Source: Emmonsiellopsis sp. PD_33
Lineage: Eukaryota; Ascomycota; Eurotiomycetes; Onygenales; Ajellomycetaceae
Assembly: GCA_032988165.1 (NCBI GenBank)
Contig: JANTQF010000089.1
Span: 1-64,000 of the forward strand
Direction of reading: 5' to 3'
DNA: 64,000 nucleotides
Both the position numbers and the translations under genes were made by a program. The notes below the pieces were generated by a model that saw nothing but the letters and a program-made list of their open reading frames with translations, made no database searches and was not told where the DNA came from. Below, one piece after another: positions 12,066-22,933 of the stretch. The stretch's first letter is position 1; each line of letters starts with the position of its first letter.

Positions 12066-14072
12066 ATGGTTTCTGCCTCAAAAGCTGCCCGCCAGGCCAA
12101 GCGTGCCGCCGAAGGTGGTGAGAAGAAGAAGACCGCCACCTCCAGACTCTCCTCCAAGGTCAACTCCAAGAACGCCTCCCAGGCTTCGTCCGTGAACGGT
12201 GAGGAGGAATATGTCCCCGAAGACGCCGCCACCTCCGGCTCCAAGCTGGCCGACGTCAAGAAGTTGACTGCTCAGATGGATAAGCATGGCCTGTCGGATC
12301 GTGTGACGACCGGTGTCCTTGCTTCCCTGGCTGCGAGCCGTGACGTCAAGATCTCCTCCGCTTCCCTCGTCTTCCACGGCAAGGTCCTCATCACCGACAC
12401 CACTCTCGAACTCAACTATGGCCGACGATACGGTCTCCTGGGTGAGAACGGTTGCGGAAAGTCGACATTGCTAAAAGCTATCGATAAGAGAGAATTTCCC
12501 ATCCCAGAACACATCGACATCTACCTCTTGAACGAGGGTGCTCCTCCTTCCGACTTGGGAGCCCTTGAGTGGGTTGTCAAGGAGGCGGAGAATGAGATGG
12601 AGAGGCTTGATAGACTGGCTGAGGAAATTCTCGAAAAAGAAGGCCCTGAAAGCCCTATCCTTGAGGATCTGTACGAAGTAAGTAATAATCCAGTTCTACT
12701 TTTGATTGGCTTCATGTTAATTTGTCTAGCGTATGGAAACCATGGACCCCTCAACCTTCCACACCAGAGCATCCCTTATCTTGACCGGTCTGGGCTTCAA
12801 CAAGAAAACCATCACAAAGAAGACCAAGGACATGTCTGGTGGATGGAGAATGCGTGTCGCTCTCGGCAAGGCTCTTTTCGTCAAACCATCGTTGCTCCTG
12901 CTCGACGACCCCACAGCCCATCTTGACCTCGAGGCATGTGTGTGGTTGGAAGAGTACCTGAAGAAATGGGACCGCACCCTCATCCTCGTTTCCCACAGTA
13001 TGGATTTCTTGAACGGTGTTTGTACCAACATGATCGACATGCGTATGAACAAGCTGATCTACTACGGTGGTAACTACGACACCTACCACAAGACCCGCTC
13101 CGACCAGGAAGTCAACCAGATGAAGGCCTACCACAAACAACAGGAAGAAATTCAGCACATCAAGAAATTCATCGCCTCAGCTGGTACCTACGCCAACTTG
13201 GTCCGCCAGGCCAAGTCCCGCCAGAAGATCCTCGACAAAATGGAGGCAGACGGCTTCATCCAGCCCGTCCATGAAGACAAGGTCTTCACCTTCCGCTTCG
13301 CAGATGTTGAGAAGCTGCCCCCTCCCGTCCTCTCCTTCGATGACGTCACCTTCTCCTACAGCGGCAAGAAGGAGGACAACCTGTACGAGCACCTCGATTT
13401 CGGTGTTGACATGGACTCGAGAACCGCCCTCGTCGGCCCCAACGGTGTCGGCAAATCCACCCTCCTCCGCATCATGACCGGCAAGCTCAGCCCCGCCGGC
13501 GGCCGTGTCACCCGTCACACCCACTTGAAGCTTGGAATGTACAGCCAGCACTCTGCTGAGCAGCTTGATCTGACCAAATCCGCCCTCGACTTCGTGCGCG
13601 ACAAGTACTCGGAGAAGAGCCAGGACTATCAGTACTGGCGCCAGCAGCTGGGCCGGTACGGTCTGACTGGTGACTCCCAGACAGCCCTCATGGGTACCTT
13701 GTCCGAGGGCCAGAAGAGTCGTATTGTCTTTGCACTGTTGGCGATTGATGGACCCAATATGCTGTTGCTTGACGAGCCTACCAACGGTCTCGATATTCCC
13801 ACGATCGATTCTTTGGCGGACGCTATTAATGCGTTTAGCGGTGGTGTGGTTGTTGTTTCTCACGATTTCAGGTTCGTATTTCCCCTAATCCCCTTTTTAC
13901 CGCTCCCGTTTTATTCTAGATTAACTAACATGGTTAATTTTATAGACTTCTGGACAAAATCGCCAAGGACATCATGGTATGCGAGAACAAGACCGTCCGC
14001 CGATGGAACGGCAGTATCGGAGAGTACAAGGACCATCTGCGGAAAAAGATGGTTTCGTCTGGACAGGTTTAA
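12066..14072 (+). CDS. ARB1: ABC-F ATPase, ribosome biogenesis factor Arb1
   Basis: Three exons, 12066-12677, 12730-13871 and 13946-14072, about 626 residues (yeast Arb1 is 610). The basic N-terminal tail is followed by two ABC cassettes. The first has Walker A GENGCGKST, the signature as MSGGWRMRVAL and the Walker B segment LLLLDDPTAHLD. The second has GPNGVGKST, LSEGQKSRIV and LLLDEPTNGLD. There are no membrane segments, as expected for ABC-F (ABCF2-like) proteins. Arb1 acts in 40S and 60S subunit maturation and shuttles between nucleus and cytoplasm. The linker between cassettes carries the usual helical region (QQEEIQHIKKFIASAGTYA). The first cassette reads DDP where many relatives have DEP, as is common in this family. 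The start lies in a good context after a long leader. Confidence 0.95.
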
Positions 14073-14976
14073 AGAAATTTGTGCATTTGGAATTTTTTTG
14101 GAAATCGGATTATTAGGGGGCGGATTTCAAACTATTACGAACTGGGTTTTTAGACTGGTTTTTCTTTTTTTTCTATTTAATATTTTCGGACGAAGAAAAG
14201 GGAGTGTGTGTGTGGAGAAATTATACTCCAGTTTTTTCTTTATCCATCTGATCATTGATACATATCAGAAGAGTTGTTGTTTATTTTATTTTTTTACGAT
14301 GTCTTTACACATACCATTGCAAAGTATTGGCATATTCTTGCATCCGGCCATCGCGCGAAAAATGCAAATGCGCGGCGGTTGAAAATTGGAGATTTCTTTT
14401 CCCTTTCTATTGACTGATTGATTGAGTGGGTGAGTTGAGTCAAGTGGCGGGTTTATATATAAAAGCAAAAGAGTCTCTTCCATTCTTTTTCTTTTAGCCG
14501 TCCTAGGTAACTAAATAGGTCGGATGAAAGAGGCCCAGGGAACATATTTGCTCAACACGGTATACATGATATATATGGCCTTGTCATCCATGGAGAATTG
14601 CATAGTTGTTTAACAAATTACTTTTCCATCCCTCTGACCCTGGCCACCACCCCCCTTACTTAAATCCCCCATTCCACTCTGCTCCACCCCCTTTCCAACA
14701 TCCCTATCCCACCCAACCCAACCCAACTGCCTTAACAAAACCTCCTTCAGCCCTCCCCCCCCCTTATTCAAAAATTCCCACCCCACCCCACTCCCATCCC
14801 CGCAAAAGCTACCAGGAGTATCTCGAAGCTCCTTGACATTGAGCGTCGTAACTAGTTTTAATTTAGTAAACTTATACCACAAACAGTATGATACTACATT
14901 TTCCATATCACACTCACTTACACATTCCTAAAGCCAACCCCCCCCCCCCCCAAAAAAAAAAAAAAAAAACCACTTA
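14073..14976. other. ARB1 3' region and spacer
   Basis: It is T-rich after ARB1 and then C-rich. No gene is supported. The homopolymer junction next to the following gene is listed separately. Confidence 0.55.
14938..14969. repeat. Homopolymer junction C14-A18
   Basis: Fourteen C are followed directly by eighteen A, seven bases beyond the stop codon of the small secreted protein on the other strand. Such junctions are slippage-prone, so the exact lengths may be inaccurate. Confidence 0.85.
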
Positions 14977-15318
14977 TTAATAACATGTCCTAAACCCCCA
15001 CTCATCCCGGGGGGTCCCGTTCTCGGTACAAATCTTCCGAAACTTCAGGACCTCCTTGGATGTCTGGAGGTGGCAGTATACCCCGGGAGTCCGGGCACAG
15101 GGGCATGTTGTTGTCTTTGCGGAGCGCATGTAAGAGGAGCACATGTGAGCTGTTGCTTCGTCTCCAAGTGTGGCTGCGGTTTCTATTCCATGGGGTTCGC
15201 AGCGGATGATGAAGTCGTTGGCTTTGCAGGATTTGCCTTCGGCGAGGGTGAGGGGGGGGGTTAGGAGGATGAGGAGGAGGGTGAGGAGGGTGGTGAGGGT
15301 GGAAGTGGAGGAGGGCAT
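14977..15318 (-). CDS. Small secreted eight-cysteine protein, copy A
   Basis: 113 residues in one exon. The N-terminus is a clear signal peptide: MPSSTSTL, then a leucine-rich core, with likely cleavage after LTLA. The mature part of about 87 residues has eight cysteines with spacings 8, 19, 11, 1, 7, 14 and 14, including a CPC pair and the block TPGVYC, then FRKIC. Pairing all eight as disulfides would fit an extracellular protein. The gene faces copy B in head-to-head orientation and the two are clearly paralogous. I recognise no named family. Candidate roles such as effector, antimicrobial or surface protein are inference from size, secretion and cysteine content only. Confidence 0.75.
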   Translation of the reverse strand: MPSSTSTLTTLLTLLLILLTPPLTLAEGKSCKANDFIIRCEPHGIETAATLGDEATAHMCSSYMRSAKTTTCPCARTPGVYCHLQTSKEVLKFRKICTENGTPRDEWGFRTCY

Positions 15319-16037
15319 GGGTGTGGTTTTTATGAGGTGGGGGAGGATTGGTTTTAATTGAGGAAGAGGAGGGGTTTGATAGATAGATAAGATTAAGATT
15401 TTAGATGGAGATGGGATGTTTTTAGCAAGCTAAGGAGGGAGAGGGGCATTTATTTTATTTATTAACTATGGATAGGAATTTATTTTTTCCTCCCTTTAGC
15501 AAACAAACGTGCATGAACCCATCTATGAGGTTTCTTAAACAAAGGGAATGATTTTTTCCCATAATAGGACCTGAATATGCCCAGCCAGCCCAGCCCATTC
15601 ATCCATCGATCTGCTGTAACTAAGATGCATACATTACCATTAAATAAGACAAAGGAGGAGAAAAGAGGGATGAGAAACTAGGTGAAGAAAAAGAAAAGAC
15701 AAAAAGAAGAAGGGGCCTCAGATTTCTTTTTAATATATGTATGTACATCGATACTCGATCTGCTTTGCTCATTCTAACCCTTTTCTATCCACGAAAACTT
15801 GCCAAAGATTAATAAATAGCCCCGTCCATCCTTAGCTTAACAAAAATATTCATTCTCTATTGAAATCTCAATCTTACCTATCTATCTTGCCCAGTGAGGC
15901 CTTGAATGCCATATAGAGAGGCAGACTATCTATCTTCCTACCTATCTGACCAACCGCCTCACTCTCCCTCAATCTAACCCAATCCCTCCTCACCTCACCA
16001 ACCTGACCAACCAACAAAACCAACAAAACCAAAAACC
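15319..16037. promoter_or_regulatory. Shared divergent promoter of the secreted pair
   Basis: About 720 bases separate the two start codons. It holds no coding frame of note. It is rich in purine and T tracts, and the stretch before copy B is CT-rich with repeated CTATCTTC-like and CTATCT words. Both genes could be driven from this region. Confidence 0.5.
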
Positions 16038-16376
16038 ATGCCCCCCTCCACCCTCACCTTCACCTCCACCCTCACTCTCCTCCTCCTCCTCCTCCTCCTA
16101 ACCCCCACCCTCACCACCGCCGCCGGCCCCGAACCCTGCAACCCCCCCATAGTCACCACCTTCCGCTGCCAACCAATGGACGACACCACAAACCCCAACG
16201 CAGACAAAACAACCACAAAGATATGCAAAGATATGGGCGGCACGCTGACTACCTGCGGGTGTTCGGACACTCCGGGCGTGTATTGCTCGGTTGCGGAGAT
16301 GTCTGGGGCGGTGGAGATGCAGTTTCGAAATATTTGTGTGGCGGTGGGGGGGGAGTGGAGGGTTAGGGATTGTTGA
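16038..16376 (+). CDS. Small secreted eight-cysteine protein, copy B
   Basis: 112 residues in one exon. The signal peptide begins MPPSTLTF and has a run of eight leucines; cleavage is likely after TTAA. The mature part has eight cysteines with spacings 9, 18, 9, 1, 7, 16 and 11. It shares with copy A the LTTC/TTTC step, the C-x-C pair, the block TPGVYC, an FRNIC motif and a terminal cysteine. The two genes are also close at base level over the signal-peptide codons (both use CTCCTC runs and CTAACCCCC), which indicates an inverted duplication. I recognise no known family. The CTC repeat coding for the leucine run is prone to length change. Confidence 0.78.
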   Translation: MPPSTLTFTSTLTLLLLLLLLTPTLTTAAGPEPCNPPIVTTFRCQPMDDTTNPNADKTTTKICKDMGGTLTTCGCSDTPGVYCSVAEMSGAVEMQFRNICVAVGGEWRVRDC

Positions 16377-16898
16377 TTGTTGATTGTTGATTGTTGATGG
16401 GTGGGATTTTGGAAAGGGAGTAGAGTAGAGCGGGGTGGAGTGGACTGGACAATGGGATTTAGGTAGGAGGGGATCATGGTCATGGTCAGGGGGGGTTGGG
16501 GAGAAATTAGTTTGTGTCAACAACTATGCAATCTCCATGACAAGCTCATATATATCTCTAGAGGGTTATATACACTTTCTTCTTCGACAGTCAATTAGCC
16601 TAAGTCACGGGAAAAAATAAAATAAAGGGGTTCATTCATTGCTTCCATCCTAGTAGGGATTCTCACTTACATTACATTCCATCCAAAAAAACGCCATTCC
16701 GATAACCCATTGCAGCCCAGCCAAGCCAAGCCCAGTCCCGTCGCATGTCTATATGTAATAAATGTTTCAAAGTTAATTAACGTCAATTCAAACCCCATCC
16801 CATCCATCCATCAACCCCAACAAATAAAGGGAAAGAAGGGAGGGATAGCCAGAGCTAGTTGAGTTCATTCATTCATTCATCCACCCCCCTAGGCCTGC
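16377..16898. other. Spacer between convergent genes
   Basis: It holds the 3' ends of secreted copy B and of the cyclin gene. A GATTGTTGATT repeat lies just after the stop of copy B. No gene is seen. Confidence 0.6.
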
Positions 16899-18316
16899 CT
16901 ACCTACCCAACTCCCCCCCAAAAATCCTCTCCCCCTCCCTCTCCGCCCTCTCTCTCTCCAACTTCCTCTTCTTCGCCGCCCGCTGCAACTCCGCTTCATC
17001 CGTCGCCATCACCATCGGCGTCCCACTCCCACTCCCACTCCCATTCCCCTCCCGCTTCGCCGCCCTATTCAACCCGATCAAATCCTGCTTCTCAGGATTC
17101 TGACAATGATACAGCTTCTTTCCTATTCTCTTCAGATTCTTCATCGTCGCTGGGGCCGTAGCGTCTGTGTGTGTTTCCTGGTAGGTGGACAGGGTATCCG
17201 CGCAATTGGTTAGGGTTGTGGTGAGTTTGTCACGGAGGGAGGAGAGGGCTGTTGCTGTCGGAGACAGCGTCGACGGGGAGGAGGAGGAGGAGGTAGAGGT
17301 AGGGATGATCGGTCCCAGTTTCGCATCTAGGTAGAATTCCGCCAGCGGGCGATCGGCCAGGAGCAACGCGGCCAGCCAGATCTGCGACGGCGTGTAGAGG
17401 AAATATACATCTGTCAGCTGCGCTGCGGAGCGGAGGATTTGGCGCGTGGTGTCGTGCGCAATGCCGATGCGCGAGGTTATAGATCCGGTGAATTTCTGGT
17501 TCGCGGGGTTTGGCGCCAATGCTGACATCCGCTCCCGCAGGCCCTCGGGTGTCTGCGCGCCTACGTGATGGGGTCCCGGTGCGCCTTCACCCCGCGCGAT
17601 GGCGTTGAGTTCCATGATCCCGCCCTCTAGGCTGCGGAAGGGGTGGCGGACGTCGAAGGTGAAGCGGAGACCTTGGGTGAGGAGGAATTCGGGCGCGATG
17701 ATGTCTTCCGGTGTGCTGTTGGGGATGTGTTCGGCGAATGAGCGGAGGGACATGTAGTAGTTTTCTGTCTTTGTGGCGAGGAAGAGGGCGCAGGGCATGA
17801 TGGATTTGGGGTGGTAGGTCATCGGGCTGTTGGTTAGGTAGAAGCGGCGGAGGTATTGGATTGCTGTTGCCTGTGGGGGTGTAGATAGAGCATTAGCGGG
17901 AGGGTTTGATATTGGATATATGGAAGTTTTGCAACTCCGTAGAGCTAAATTGGCGATAGTCATACCCGGACAGCAGTCGACAGTGCAGGCCGATACGCAT
18001 CTCCCAACTCCATCGTCTTCTCGCAATAGTACCGCACAAGCTCTAGCTCCTCCTCGGGCGTCAGACACTCTATCTCATCTCCATTTCCAGTCCCATCTGC
18101 ATTCTCCTTCCCATCCTCACCGGCTGCCGCAGCATTCGGCGTCCCACCCTCCGGCGTGGCCGTCTGTTGCCTCGCCTGCTTCGCGCGGCGAATCGCCGCT
18201 CTAACGCGCTCAGCAGCGACGGCGTTGGTGTTCGCGCGGATTGATTGGAGGGAGGTGGCGGTGAAGGACCAGAGACGGTACTGGGAGGAGGTGCGGTAGA
18301 TTTCGTCTTCGTGCAT
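16899..18316 (-). CDS. CCL1: Cyclin H homologue, TFIIH kinase subunit
   Basis: Two exons on the minus strand, 18316-17966 and 17870-16899, about 440 residues. The N-terminus MHEDEIYRTSSQYRLWSF matches the start typical of cyclin H, which folds back on the cyclin box. After an alanine-rich insert comes LTPEEELELVRYYCEK, then the first cyclin fold (IQYLRRFYLTNSPMTYHP, IMPCALFLATKTEN). The second fold includes QLTDVYFLYTPSQIWLAALL. The C-terminal 60 residues are basic and charged. Cyclin H binds Cdk7/Kin28 in TFIIH and supports phosphorylation of the RNA polymerase II tail. The fungal protein is longer than yeast or human forms because of the low-complexity inserts. Confidence 0.88.
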
Positions 18317-19036
18317 GGTTGTTGGTTGTTGGGGTGTGAGGTGAGATGTTGAAATACCCGGGGGGGGTTAGTGGTGGGTGTTGCGGGGTGGTGGAGCTTT
18401 GTGTGTGAGGTTTGATGGGGGCATTATATAGAGTTGGACATGACTGTGGTGTTCAGGAGGTTAGTGAGGAGGTGGTGAGCTGCGAGGAGGTGGATGTAGC
18501 TGGTATAAATAAATATTGGAGGGCGGGTTGGTTGAAGTTTGGGGAGAATTTTGGCCAAGGCGTTAACTGTGGTTGATGTCACCGGCGACAAAATAAATAT
18601 CCAAACAGCACGAATTGTCTCCGAGTATTTTTATAAACGAACTCTACACGGTCAAATATGATTATCACTGTCGATTACAAATATCATTCGATTCTCCATA
18701 AAAAGGTAGGGTAGATTATTCCATATGAGATGTGAGTATAGTTAGTCTCGTCCGTTGCTCAAAAAACGCCCGTAAAACATTCGCCAGGCACCTTACGCTT
18801 CCCCTCTCCTCCTCCAATCTGGTCCAACTGCAGCGCGGATGTGAATTGGCAGAGAGGGATGAAAAAAACAGAAAATAGAACATCGTAAGAAAAGGGAAAG
18901 TAAAAAAAAGACACAACAAACAAGCAGGTTAAAACAACGCAGAACTAGAGCGTGATAGAAAAGAGGCTCGGACAAAATATATCCCCTACGGATAAGATAG
19001 GGCTCCAGGTCTCCAAAAGATGGTTTTGTAGTATAA
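18317..19036. other. Spacer: CCL1 promoter and UBC1 3' end
   Basis: Near the cyclin start the plus strand is G-rich with a run of G. Further on it is AT-rich. No gene is supported. Confidence 0.55.
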
Positions 19037-19898
19037 TTACGGTTCGCCTAGTAGGCGTGCGGTGACATCGCCCATATACGCCTCTTCCAGCTCATAGTCC
19101 TCGCCGCCCATCCGGTCGATGCCGACATATTTGAATGCCGACACGACCCGTTGGACGTCGAATCCCATGTGGCAGAAGCGGTCGACGAGGTCTTTGTTGT
19201 AGCCCTCGTATCTTTAACGAGAGTGAGTAACTGCTTCGGATAACGTAGGATGAACGAAACAAGGGGTACATACGCAGCAAGCTCCTCCTGCTCCTCCTCT
19301 TCCCTTGACCGTTGCTTCTGCTGACGAATCGACTCGTCAGTGGCACCGCCACTGCTCTCTCCGATCTGGGTCTTCGGGGCGCCAGCGAATTTAACAGCCC
19401 ACTCCTTGGCCACACGCTCAAACTCCTTGGGATTCCGGATGAGCATGCTGGCGACCTCCGCATCCTGGGGGTCCCTGGGCTCAGGCGTGCTGAGCAGAGA
19501 CTGGAGCGAAAGAAGAGCAGACTTGATGGTGAGGACGGGCGACCAGGCCGTGGAGAGGGTGTCTAGACAGATAGCACCCTGTACAAGACTTATCAGAACG
19601 CTCCGTCTCTGCCTGATATGGACTGTGCTTGACTTACGGTTTGGGAGCTGATATTGGGATGCCAGACTCTAGTTTCGAATCTCATCACGGGCGGGCGGAA
19701 GGGATACTCCACGGGGAGCTTGATATCGATGTTGTACACTCCGCCCTCGTAGGGGGTGCCGGGAGGGCCCTTGAAGGAGCCGCGCAGATGGGTCATGTCA
19801 TCGCCGCCCCCAACCGGATCAGCCAAGATCTGCGAGTGCTCGTCTGCGTGGATGTCTGCGAGCTCCTTGGCGACACGGCGGGTACGGTTCGAAGCCAT
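19037..19898 (-). CDS. UBC1: Ubiquitin-conjugating enzyme E2 with UBA domain
   Basis: Three exons on the minus strand, 19898-19638, 19578-19274 and 19211-19037, about 246 residues. The UBC fold is plain: the N-terminal helix RVAKELADIHAD, the segment FKGPPGTPYEGGVY, and YPFRPPVMRFETRVWHPNIS before the active cysteine. That cysteine is residue 91 in GAICLDTLSTAWSP. A C-terminal domain (KDLVDRFCHMGFDVQRVVSA) matches a UBA domain. This architecture is that of yeast Ubc1 and human E2-25K (UBE2K), which build K48-linked ubiquitin chains. The gene is head-to-head with the proteasome subunit RPT2 gene, about 1.4 kb away. Confidence 0.94.
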
Positions 19899-21327
19899 CG
19901 TGAAGGGAGGGGGAGTGGGGTCGATAAAGCGAGAAGTGGACGGCGGGTTGAGGGCAAGGCAGCAGAAGGGCGGCTATATATGGCGGCGGTGGGATGTTGC
20001 GAGAAGTTGAACGCGGCAAGGCAGAAACGCCAGCGAGCTAGTTACCCTGGATGCGGAGCCACGGCGGCAGAGGTCAGCTCATGGGCAGCAGAAAGAGGAG
20101 GGAGAATCAAAGGAGCGGCCGTGGTTGGCAGACGAGCAGCGAGGACGCGGGGATAGATCAGAGATAGATATAGAAGACGGGAATAGTCAGCGGCAGAGCC
20201 TTACCAAGACACGACCCGAGATCCTGGAGACGGCTACGGTGAGTCAGGATGCGCTCGACTCTGGGAGAATACGGACAGCGGATGACTGGACTCGAGCAGG
20301 CTTGCTGGGCACTGGAGATGGCGAGATAGACGGCGAGTTGGGCGGGAAGTAGAAGAAGTTGAGGCTTCGAGGTCTGTGAATTGACCTTGGCGGCTGGCGA
20401 GTTAGCGCAGTGAGGCTTGGATGTTTGAGTTGTCCCAACGTCACTCGACATGGAATATTAAATATAGTAAATATAAAATATATCTTCAACTATTTATCTT
20501 ATTCACTGTTTATCTATTAACCAACTACCTCTACGGCACTCCTACACACGCTAGACCATCAGCACAGCCATTCTACAAATCAGACGGCCTCTCCTCCTCG
20601 GCTCTGGCGCTGGGCAGCAACACCGCTGAAGTGGCAGCCTTCGGTGCCCGTCGACGGGATTCCACGGGATGGCTCCAACCGTTGACGCGAGGCATCGTGT
20701 GTAAACCTGGAGATCAAGGCGCACAGGCAGTCTGTACAAGTTAACTATGATCTGCAGCGGGAGTATATCGAACCCGGGAATGATGGCGGCTGGGATGGGA
20801 ATAGCCGCGAGGGGAGACGGCGCATGCAACAATTGCCCGCAATGTCCGTTTGTGCATCCACATTGCTCAGCGTGCATTCTCGGGATTGCCAATGTGCATG
20901 TTTTCGATATCTATCTCCAGTTGTCTCGTTGTCAACTCGAGGAATTCCCGCCGTGTATTTTTTGGTGGTTGATTCTGCCCAAAGGCGGTCGGCCAGCCAG
21001 CCAATCACAGACCGCGGCAGAAACCCGAGTCTAGACCCGATCAGGCAGCCAGCAGTGGAGTCACGTGTAGTCATGTGATGCAATCTTGGCAGTATCCGCT
21101 GACTCAGCAGACGAGCTGGACAGCTTCGTCAGAGCCAAAAGAGGAAGTTGTCTATCTCCAACAATTAACAACATCATCTCCGCCATCCCGTGTCCTGTCG
21201 GCCGTCTTGACTTGGGCCAGCAGTGCAGATACCAGCATCAGTCCTCTCCTGTCACTTTACCCGTCTTTTGTTTCCCGCGTGGAGATACCCCTTCGTCTCC
21301 CTCACATCTGTCCCTAGGCTCGCCACT
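19899..21327. promoter_or_regulatory. Bidirectional promoter region between UBC1 and RPT2
   Basis: No coding frame is convincing. On the minus strand a TATATA-containing stretch lies about 75-85 bases before the UBC1 start (near 19973-19981). Near the RPT2 side lie a CCAATCA and a TCACGTG, listed separately. The leaders of both mRNAs probably fill much of the spacer. Confidence 0.5.
21001..21067 (+). promoter_or_regulatory. CCAAT box and CACGTG element in UBC1-RPT2 spacer
   Basis: CCAATCA begins at 21001 and TCACGTG ends at 21067, about 260-330 bases before the RPT2 start. A degenerate TCATGTGA follows a few bases later. The combination resembles the pair upstream of ARB1 and SQT1. Confidence 0.4.
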
Positions 21328-22933
21328 ATGGTAGGTTGAACACGGTCATCGCCCTCTGCTCCCTCTGTGTCTGCTTGCTAATACTATCTCCATATAGGGA
21401 AATCAACAGTCCAATCTGGGCGGTGCTCCCGGTGATGGCAAGGATGAGAAGGACAAGAAGGTACGCTGTCCCAGCCCCAACCCAGCTCCAGCCAGCTCCC
21501 CTGACGCGCCATCAACCATCTTCCGCTGCCTTTACTAACCCCGACTAGAAGGAGAAGCCAAAGTACGAACCACCCCCACAGCCCACCACCAGAATCGGCC
21601 GGAAGAAGCGCAAGCAAGCCGGCCCCAACGCCTCCGCCAAGCTCCCCGCCATCTACCCAACCTCCCGATGCAAGCTAAAGTATCTCCGGATGCAACGCAT
21701 CCACGACCATCTCCTGCTCGAAGAAGAATACGTCGAGAACCAAGAGCGCATCCGCAAGGCTAAAACCCAGGCTTCCGCTACCCCTGCTACCAGCGGTGAT
21801 CTGGACGCCTTGGATAGAAATGCCGACGAGCGAGGCCGGGTGGACGACATGCGAGGAAGCCCTATGGGAGTCGGGAACCTGGAAGAGATGATTGACGACG
21901 ATCACGCCATTGTGTCCAGTGCCACGGGGCCTGAATACTACGTGTCCATCATGTCTTTTGTTGATAAGGATCTATTGGAGCCCGGCGCCAGCATCCTACT
22001 TCACCACAAATCCGTCTCAGTCGTCGGTGTGTTGACAGACGATGCAGACCCACTGGTTTCCGTCATGAAGCTGGATAAAGCGCCTACAGAATCTTACGCA
22101 GATATCGGTGGGTTGGAGTCACAAATTCAGGAAGTCCGGGAGGCCGTTGAGCTGCCCCTACTTCATCCAGAACTATACGAGGAGATGGGTATCAAGCCAC
22201 CGAAGGGTGTCATCCTCTACGGAGGCCCAGGTACCGGCAAAACCCTCCTCGCCAAAGCAGTCGCCAACCAAACTAGCGCCACTTTCCTCCGAATAGTTGG
22301 AAGCGAGTTGATCCAGAAATACCTCGGTGATGGGCCGCGATTAGTACGCCAGATCTTCCAAGTCGCTGCTGAACACGCTCCTTCTATTGTCTTCATTGAT
22401 GAGATCGATGCTATCGGAACCAAACGATACGAATCGACGTCTGGCGGTGAGCGCGAAGTCCAGCGGACCATGTTGGAACTTCTCAACCAGCTAGACGGCT
22501 TCGATGACCGTGGTGACGTCAAAGTCATCATGGCCACGAACAAGATCGAAACTCTCGACCCGGCTTTGATCCGTCCTGGCCGTATTGATCGGAAAATCCT
22601 CTTTGAGAACCCAGACCGTAAGTTTAATTACTATAAACCCCCTACCACCAATGTTGCATTTACTAAAACTATTGTTATGTAGAAAACACCAAGAAGAAGA
22701 TCTTCACCCTGCACACCTCCAAAATGTCGCTCAGCGAAGACGTCGACCTGGACGAATTCATTAACCAAAAGGACGACCTCTCCGGCGCGGATATCAAGGC
22801 CATCTGCTCAGAAGCGGGTCTCATGGCGCTGCGCGAGAGGCGGATGCGCGTGCAGATGGCCGACTTTAGATCGGCCCGGGAGCGCGTGATGAAGACGAAG
22901 AGCGAGGGGGAGCCGGAGGGATTGTATTTGTAA
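21328..22933 (+). CDS. RPT2: 26S proteasome regulatory ATPase Rpt2
   Basis: Four exons: 21328-21330, 21398-21460, 21549-22617 and 22683-22933, about 461 residues. The first exon is only the ATG, spliced to GGA AAT CAA. This recreates MGNQQSN, the N-myristoylation signal known for Rpt2. The AAA domain has Walker A GGPGTGKTLLAKA, Walker B IVFIDEIDAIG, and the second region of homology from NKIETLDPALIRPGRIDRK. The C-terminus GLYL fits the HbYX motif that docks into the 20S ring and opens its gate. The length matches human PSMC1 (440) and yeast Rpt2 (437) with a slightly longer N-terminal part. Confidence 0.96.

Noticed and set aside
13177..13863. 228-codon minus-strand frame inside ARB1
   Set aside because: Antisense shadow of the conserved ABC-F coding sequence.
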